This document shows, piece by piece, positions 13,501 through 20,229 of a stretch of DNA of 64,000 nucleotides. A program made the translations under genes and the position numbers. The notes under the pieces were generated by a model. It made no database searches. It saw only the letters and a program-made list of their open reading frames with translations, and had not been told where the DNA came from. Source of the DNA: Hanleya hanleyi (taxonomy: Eukaryota > Mollusca > Polyplacophora > Lepidopleurida > Hanleyidae); NCBI GenBank assembly GCA_036873755.1, contig JAVTVY010036947.1, forward strand, positions 62,001-126,000. The letters are read 5' to 3'. Each line of letters opens with the position of its first letter. Position 1 is the first letter of the stretch.

Positions 13501-16500
13501 CGCATGCGCAGTCTGGCTGTAGTATAGAAAGCAGGCATTTTGGGTATTCGTGGAGGTCTGCTGAGTGATTGACGGACCATCCCTGATCAAATGGACCGTG
13601 TGGGGTATCAGTGTGAAGCGCCCGTGTGTCAGACTGGCTTGTTTTCATTGGAAGTCTCGCCAATCTGCGCATTCGCAGTTGGGGTGTAGTAAGTAAAGTG
13701 AACATTTTGTGAGGTGTGTGGGGGTCTGTTGACTGGTGAGGGACCATTCGTGGTCCGAATGCCTCGTGTGAGGTGTCAAAGTAAAGCTTTCGTGATGTAG
13801 ACCATGACTTGAGGGGTGTCCCTGTCATCTGTGACGTCATTTTTGACGTCATAAGTAGGAGTAATAGCCAAAATGGAAATTTTTAGGGTATGAAGTAAGG
13901 TGTTTGGGGTAGAGAGGGACCATGTTTAGTTCAAATGGCCCATTTGGGGTGTCCTAGTGAAGCTTTCGTGGGGTAGAATCAGACTGGCATGTTTTTTATT
14001 GGAAGTTGTGCCAATCTGAACATGCCCAGTTGTTGTATAGCAAGTAAAGTGGTTATTCTGGAGGTGAGTGGGGATGTGTTTGAGCGATTGAGGGACCAAT
14101 CGTGATCCGAATGCGTCGTGTGAGGTGTCAAAGCAAAGCATTCATGGTGTGGAGGAGTGGAGGAGATAATAAAATGATTGACCTGTAATCGTTGATGTTG
14201 TTGTTGCTCTATTTTTGGACAAACCAATCAGAATAGTACTTGTCACGGACTACACCCGTAGAGCTATGTATAGGCGCGCAGGGCTTCAGGGCTAATTCGG
14301 CAGGGCGTTGAAGCATTGAGCTTGTCGTTGGTGGGTGTTGCTACAAGTTGACACCTCACACGACGCATTCGGACCACGGATGGTCCATTTCTACCCCAAA
14401 CACCTTGCTTCACACCCCAAAAATATCCACTTCGTGGCTACAACTCCTACAGAGGACGTCAGCAATGACGTCACAGATGACCCGCATATCCCTCAAGTCG
14501 TGGTCCACACCATGAAAGCTTAGCTTTGACACCTCACACGACGCATTCGGACCAAGAATGGTCTCTCGATCGCTCAAACATATCCCCACGTACCTCCAGA
14601 ATGATCACTTTACTTACTACCCCACAACTGGGCATGATCAGATTGACGCGACTTTCACTAAAAACATGCCAGTCTGACTCTACCCCACGAACGCTCCACA
14701 AGGACACCTCAACCGGGCCATTTGGAGCAAACATGGTTTCTCTCTATCCCAAATGCCACACTTCATACCCTCAAAATTCCCACTTTGGCTACTACTGCTA
14801 CTGATGACGTCAAGAATGACGTCACAGATGACAGGAACACCCCTCAAGTCATGGTCTACACCACGAAAGCTTCACTTTGACACCTCACATGAGGCATTCG
14901 TACCAAAAATGGTCCCTCGTCACTCAACAGACCCCCACGTACCTCCCAAAATGACCACTTTACTTACTACACCCCTACTGGGCATGCGCAGATTGGCGCG
15001 ACTTCCAATGGAAATAAGCCAGGCTGACCCACGAGAGCTTCACACTGATACCCCACACGGTCCATTTGACCAGGGATGGTCCCTCAATCACTCAACAAAC
15101 CTCCACGAACCCCCAGAATGCCTGCTTTCTATACTACGGCCAGACTGCATGTGCAAAATGATGAAAACGGACGATACATTAGTCCAGTCGGATCCCACTC
15201 ACTCACACAATCACTCACTCACTCAGCCACCGTCGTTAGTGCGTCCATGCGTTAAGACGGTCGTTGGGGACGCCTCAAGGGTGTTGTGCACGCCTCACTC
15301 ACTCACTCACTCACTCACTCACACCCACTTCCACACACGCGCGCGCATACACTCAGGTAACTGGAGGGAAAAAAGGTAATCTACTCCAAACGCACTCCAT
15401 TGCACCTCCGAAATGCCCGCTTTCGCTACTACTCGTACTGATGACGTCACCGATGACGTCACAAATGACATGGAAAAACCTCAAGTCGTGGTCTAGACCC
15501 CGAGAGCTACAACATGACACTCCACACGACACATTCGGACCAAGGATGGTCCATCTATACCCCAAACACACCCCAAAACTTCCCGCTTTCGCTACTACTC
15601 GTACTGACTCACTCACACACTCACACCCACCCACACACACGCGCGCGCATACACTCACAGGTAACTGGACGGAAAAAGGTCATCTACTCCAAACGCACTC
15701 CATTGCACCTCCGAAATGCCCGCTTTCGCTACTACTCGTACTGATGACGTCACCGATGACGTCACAGATGACATGGATATGCCTCAAATCGGGGTCTACA
15801 CTCCGAGAGCTACAAGATGACACCCCACAGGACGCATTCGGACCAAGGATGGTCCATCTCTACATATTAGGGAAGGAAAATGTGTGATCCAAAATTAACT
15901 AATTATTCATACCCGACGTAGGACTAGAACATTACCTAGTTTGTGGTTGAAAAACTGATTTTCGAGCAGGAAATTGTGAGTCTCTATGGGTATTGGCGGC
16001 CATTTTGGATTTTGGCCGCCATATTGGATTTGAGGTCAAATCCAGGGTGGCCCCTCAGCTAAATTGAAAGGGCATAAGTCAAGGATGACGGAACCGCTGA
16101 GAAAACTTTGACCGGAAAAAATGTTAGTTTTTTTCTTGGCTGGGACCTGTCTATTATCGGTGATTCGATCTGACATATCAACATAATTAAAATGTTGGCA
16201 GTACCAGTGAAGGTGCTATTTCGGAAACAAATTGCCATATTTTTTGTTTAAATTACGGCTACAATTGATCAGATTAGCCATGAACTAATTGGTTGTTTCA
16301 TTGGTATATTTTTATATAGTTAGAATGATTAGATGATATTCCAGGTACCCCATCTGGCGCTAAAGTGCATTGACATGCATGTGAGCAGGGGCACCCTTAT
16401 TGTAAATTTCGCGTGCACTTAAGTCACGTAGTGCCAATTGCCAAAACGGATACATGAAATTGAAGTCGAGTATCTTTTTTCATAAAAGCAAGGTACTTAC

Positions 16501-19500
16501 TTACGAAGTATTTATGAATTCACCGAGAAACTGAGGTAAAAACAATTTTCGTCAGTAAAAAGGGCTGAAATTTGGAAGAACGATGCGTTTTAACTTCTTT
16601 TAAACATGTATAGAATTGTCCATATCCATTGAATCTGCTCGTGTAACGGCACGAAGTGTAAAAAAAAACGTCCAACAAAGCACTGTGACCCGTAAGGATA
16701 TTCAGCGAATACATAAATGGAAGGGCATGGACTCCGTATTGCCTTCGTGTTGTGTTCAATTTCCCAGATGTATACCACATTTGAGGTTGAAGTCGCTAGG
16801 GTAGATACTGGATCTTTCAGTCTAAATAGAGTATATATTCTGAGCATGGACTGTTGAAATAATTTAACCAAAGTTAAACATTTAGTGGTTATACTCTTTG
16901 TGGGCCAACGTGAGTGTCTCGACTTCCGTAGATTTCCGATGGGAACTTCCGAATGTAGACGAACTCGTTCAGATAGAATTGTCCATACTTCATCTGAGGA
17001 ACACATCCACTAACGAAATCTCGATTAACAATGAATCTAGACACGGGATTTATATGCAGGTGTATACAGGCATGGACAATATATCCTCACATGAAGTACC
17101 GACCGAGACGATATACACTGCATGGTCTCCTTCATAACTATAGGAAACTCATATCTATATTAGGAAATATGAGAATATTCAATGCTCCGCTGATTTGGTT
17201 GGAGGGTCAATGGTGTTTAAATAGACGTGTTTGTAATAAGTTCTTGAGAGAGAGAGAGCGCTGTTTTAAAATATAATTACATTTGTATTCATCAAATGTT
17301 CCTTATTTTGTTTCAGTGGTGCATAGAAGGTGCTTGTGTGGAGGATATTGACGCTCCGTCAGCTTTAGGTACCGTCATCATAACCATATTCAACTTTTCT
17401 AAGGAATTCTTACCTGCATTCTGAATGGTTGGGTGGTATTCCATTCTTCGTCACTATCCAATGAAAATACCAGATTTATTTGGGGAAATTTGTATAGGCC
17501 AACCAAATATTTCAAAACTTGATATCTACTCATTCCACTGGCCTTTCTATAAAAATCAATTAACTAAAACGATCGTCAAAGAAGTACATGTATGTGCCTT
17601 TTTCCGTATTCTCTTTCTTCGTGGAATATTTCAGAATTTATGTGGCAGGAAAGCGTTTTAAACAGCGCTGAATTTCTTCATTTTGTATTTTTATTATTGG
17701 ATGGATTTGCACTCTATATGCTAGCCTCCTGTCCACTGGGAGATCAGCCGGGCGTGGTAGCTGGTAACCTAGCGTGCGCAGAAATGCTTCAACAGTCATA
17801 CCGGTGCTATTTTGAGGCAACTCGACAGAGATGTTGTGAATCGTGCGAATCAATAAGAACGAGCGTGACGGGTAAGTGAGTAAATCAGATCCAACATTGA
17901 ATAGGCAGCTGTCGTCCACAAGGAATTTCGTGCCCCGAAAACACGTGAAGCATTGAGTAACAGAAATAGTCTCTGAATAATAAAATAGAAGAGTCACTCG
18001 GCTGTTTATTTGTCCGACCAGTTTGATCGGACAGTGGGTGCTCACTCAATCTCGGGGTCGTCGTCTAGCAGACTTTGGGAGATTAAAGGGGATGCCCAAT
18101 TATTTGCTGTTCCTCTAATTTGATGACACCCACCGGGTGGGCATGATATCACTCTATATATAGTCTTTGCTATTTTCTATTGTTCACCTAAAAATCTCAA
18201 AATGCATAATCTCTCAGTTTTCTCCGAACTAGGTTGGGACCATCGCATACATATTTAGTCATTCTGTTTTTCATATAGCCTGTGCCTATCTTCCATCATG
18301 GGATCATGGGTACTAAGTCAAATTACAACACATATAAGGGAAGTGGGAAGAGATGCCGACATACTGACAGAGCCACATGACTTCACAGTATAGCTGGTTA
18401 ACCTATTCTAAAGCACACACCAAGAATCTAACGATTCGTGATATGTGTTGTATCTCAGGTACGCTTTTATTGTACCTGTTCATGTGGCAACTTGGATGAC
18501 ATGACCGCACGGCCCCCAGCACCGGCATAAGCGGTATTAGACACAAATCTAGAGAGCTGTGATGGAAATGCTCTGACAACTCGTATATTGGTAATTGGTG
18601 AGCTGTTTAGCTGTGAAAGTTTCGTCTCATGTCGCATGTTTTTGTCTTTGTAGACTGTGAGTATGGCGATAAGCAGCCCTTCTGTTCAACACTTGAAACA
18701 CTCGATTGTTATTTGAATGATGCAGACTGCTGTAAGAAATGTGGAGATATCAGAAACACCTCGATTCCAGGTTAAGGTCCTTCAATTGTTTCTGGTTTTC
18801 AGCGTAGCTTTCTAAAAAAAACATTTTTAAAATATTCATTTTCTTACCGATTCTGGCCAAATGAATGACATAACTTCATCACGTTTATTTATTGCTGATT
18901 CAGAGCTGTGTACTCATATATATCCTCTATGTATATCGTTGATGTACATCGACAACGCATAGCCCATGTGCTATTTTTGTTAAGAAATTTATGTTCTATG
19001 TTTATCCTGCTTGCCAACATTGACATTTATTAGGCGATTGAAATGGGTTTACGTTTAGACAATATATGAACAGCAAATTTGAATAAATAAACAAATTGCT
19101 TATGGATGACAACTTCTAGTTTATTCAGGACGACGTTTCGATACAGGTACTAATATCGTTCTCAAGTCAATTAAAAGCAAATTTGAAATAGATCTAATTT
19201 AAATATATTTGAAATTATACAGAAATATAGGAGGTTAAGCAGGCGTGCTATATAAAGACTATAGACTAAATAACAATTAGAGCCAGAGTGAATAAGAAAG
19301 AGGAAAGCTGCTGCGCTCACGACGACGGGCTCTCTCGCCATACAGTCTTCCATTCTTGGGATTGGTAGTGACATGTTTAAAAAAAAAAAACAATCCATCG
19401 CGCAGTCTTATTTAGTCCGGGGATACATGGGGCTAGATAAAAATGCACATTACCGGTTGGAGTGATTTAGTCAACCTCTGCTGTTCAGCCTGTGCCTATC

Positions 19501-20190
19501 TGCGTCACACCAGCATTGGATCATGGATAAGTCAAAGGTTCGTTTCATGTCAAATGTTTTTGTCTTTGTAGGCTGCGAGTATGGCGATAAGCAGCCCTTC
19601 TGTTCAACACTTGAATCGTTCGAGTGTTATTTGAATGATGCCGAATGCTGTAAGAAATGCGGAGATATCAGAAACACCTCGATTCCAGGTTAAGACCCTG
19701 CAATTTTTCTAGCTTTCAGCCTAGCTTGCTAAAAAAACTTTTTTAAAAGGTTCATTTCCTTACCGATTCGGGCCAAATGAATTATATGACTTCGTCGTGT
19801 TTATTTATTGCGTTGTATTCACATATCTCCTCCATGGTGATCTTTGATGTACACGGACAACGCATAGCCCCTTTGCTATATTTTGTTAAGAAATTGATGT
19901 TCTATGTTTATCCTGCTTGCCAACGATTTCCACGAATTCTGATTCAATACATAACCTACAGATCATGAGTTCTTCTAATACGACGGAAATCAAATCAAAA
20001 TAGACCGCATCAGTGGCAGCATTTATGGTAGATTACGCTTCGGTAAATCTATATTAACTGATGCCGCTGGGGGAGGACGTGGTCTCTATAGTCCCTATTT
20101 TGTCATACGTTGCTACACATTTAATTCAGTTTTGAAGGCGCGGGCCGACATATGGTTTTTATATATGTGTATACGTGTAGTGTCGTTATT

Positions 20191-20229
<39 letters not shown>

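Noticed and set aside
14753..15887. Overlapping 200-codon frames of Ser/Thr/His-rich protein
   Set aside because: They lie in the tandem arms of the foldback element and change frame between repeat units.
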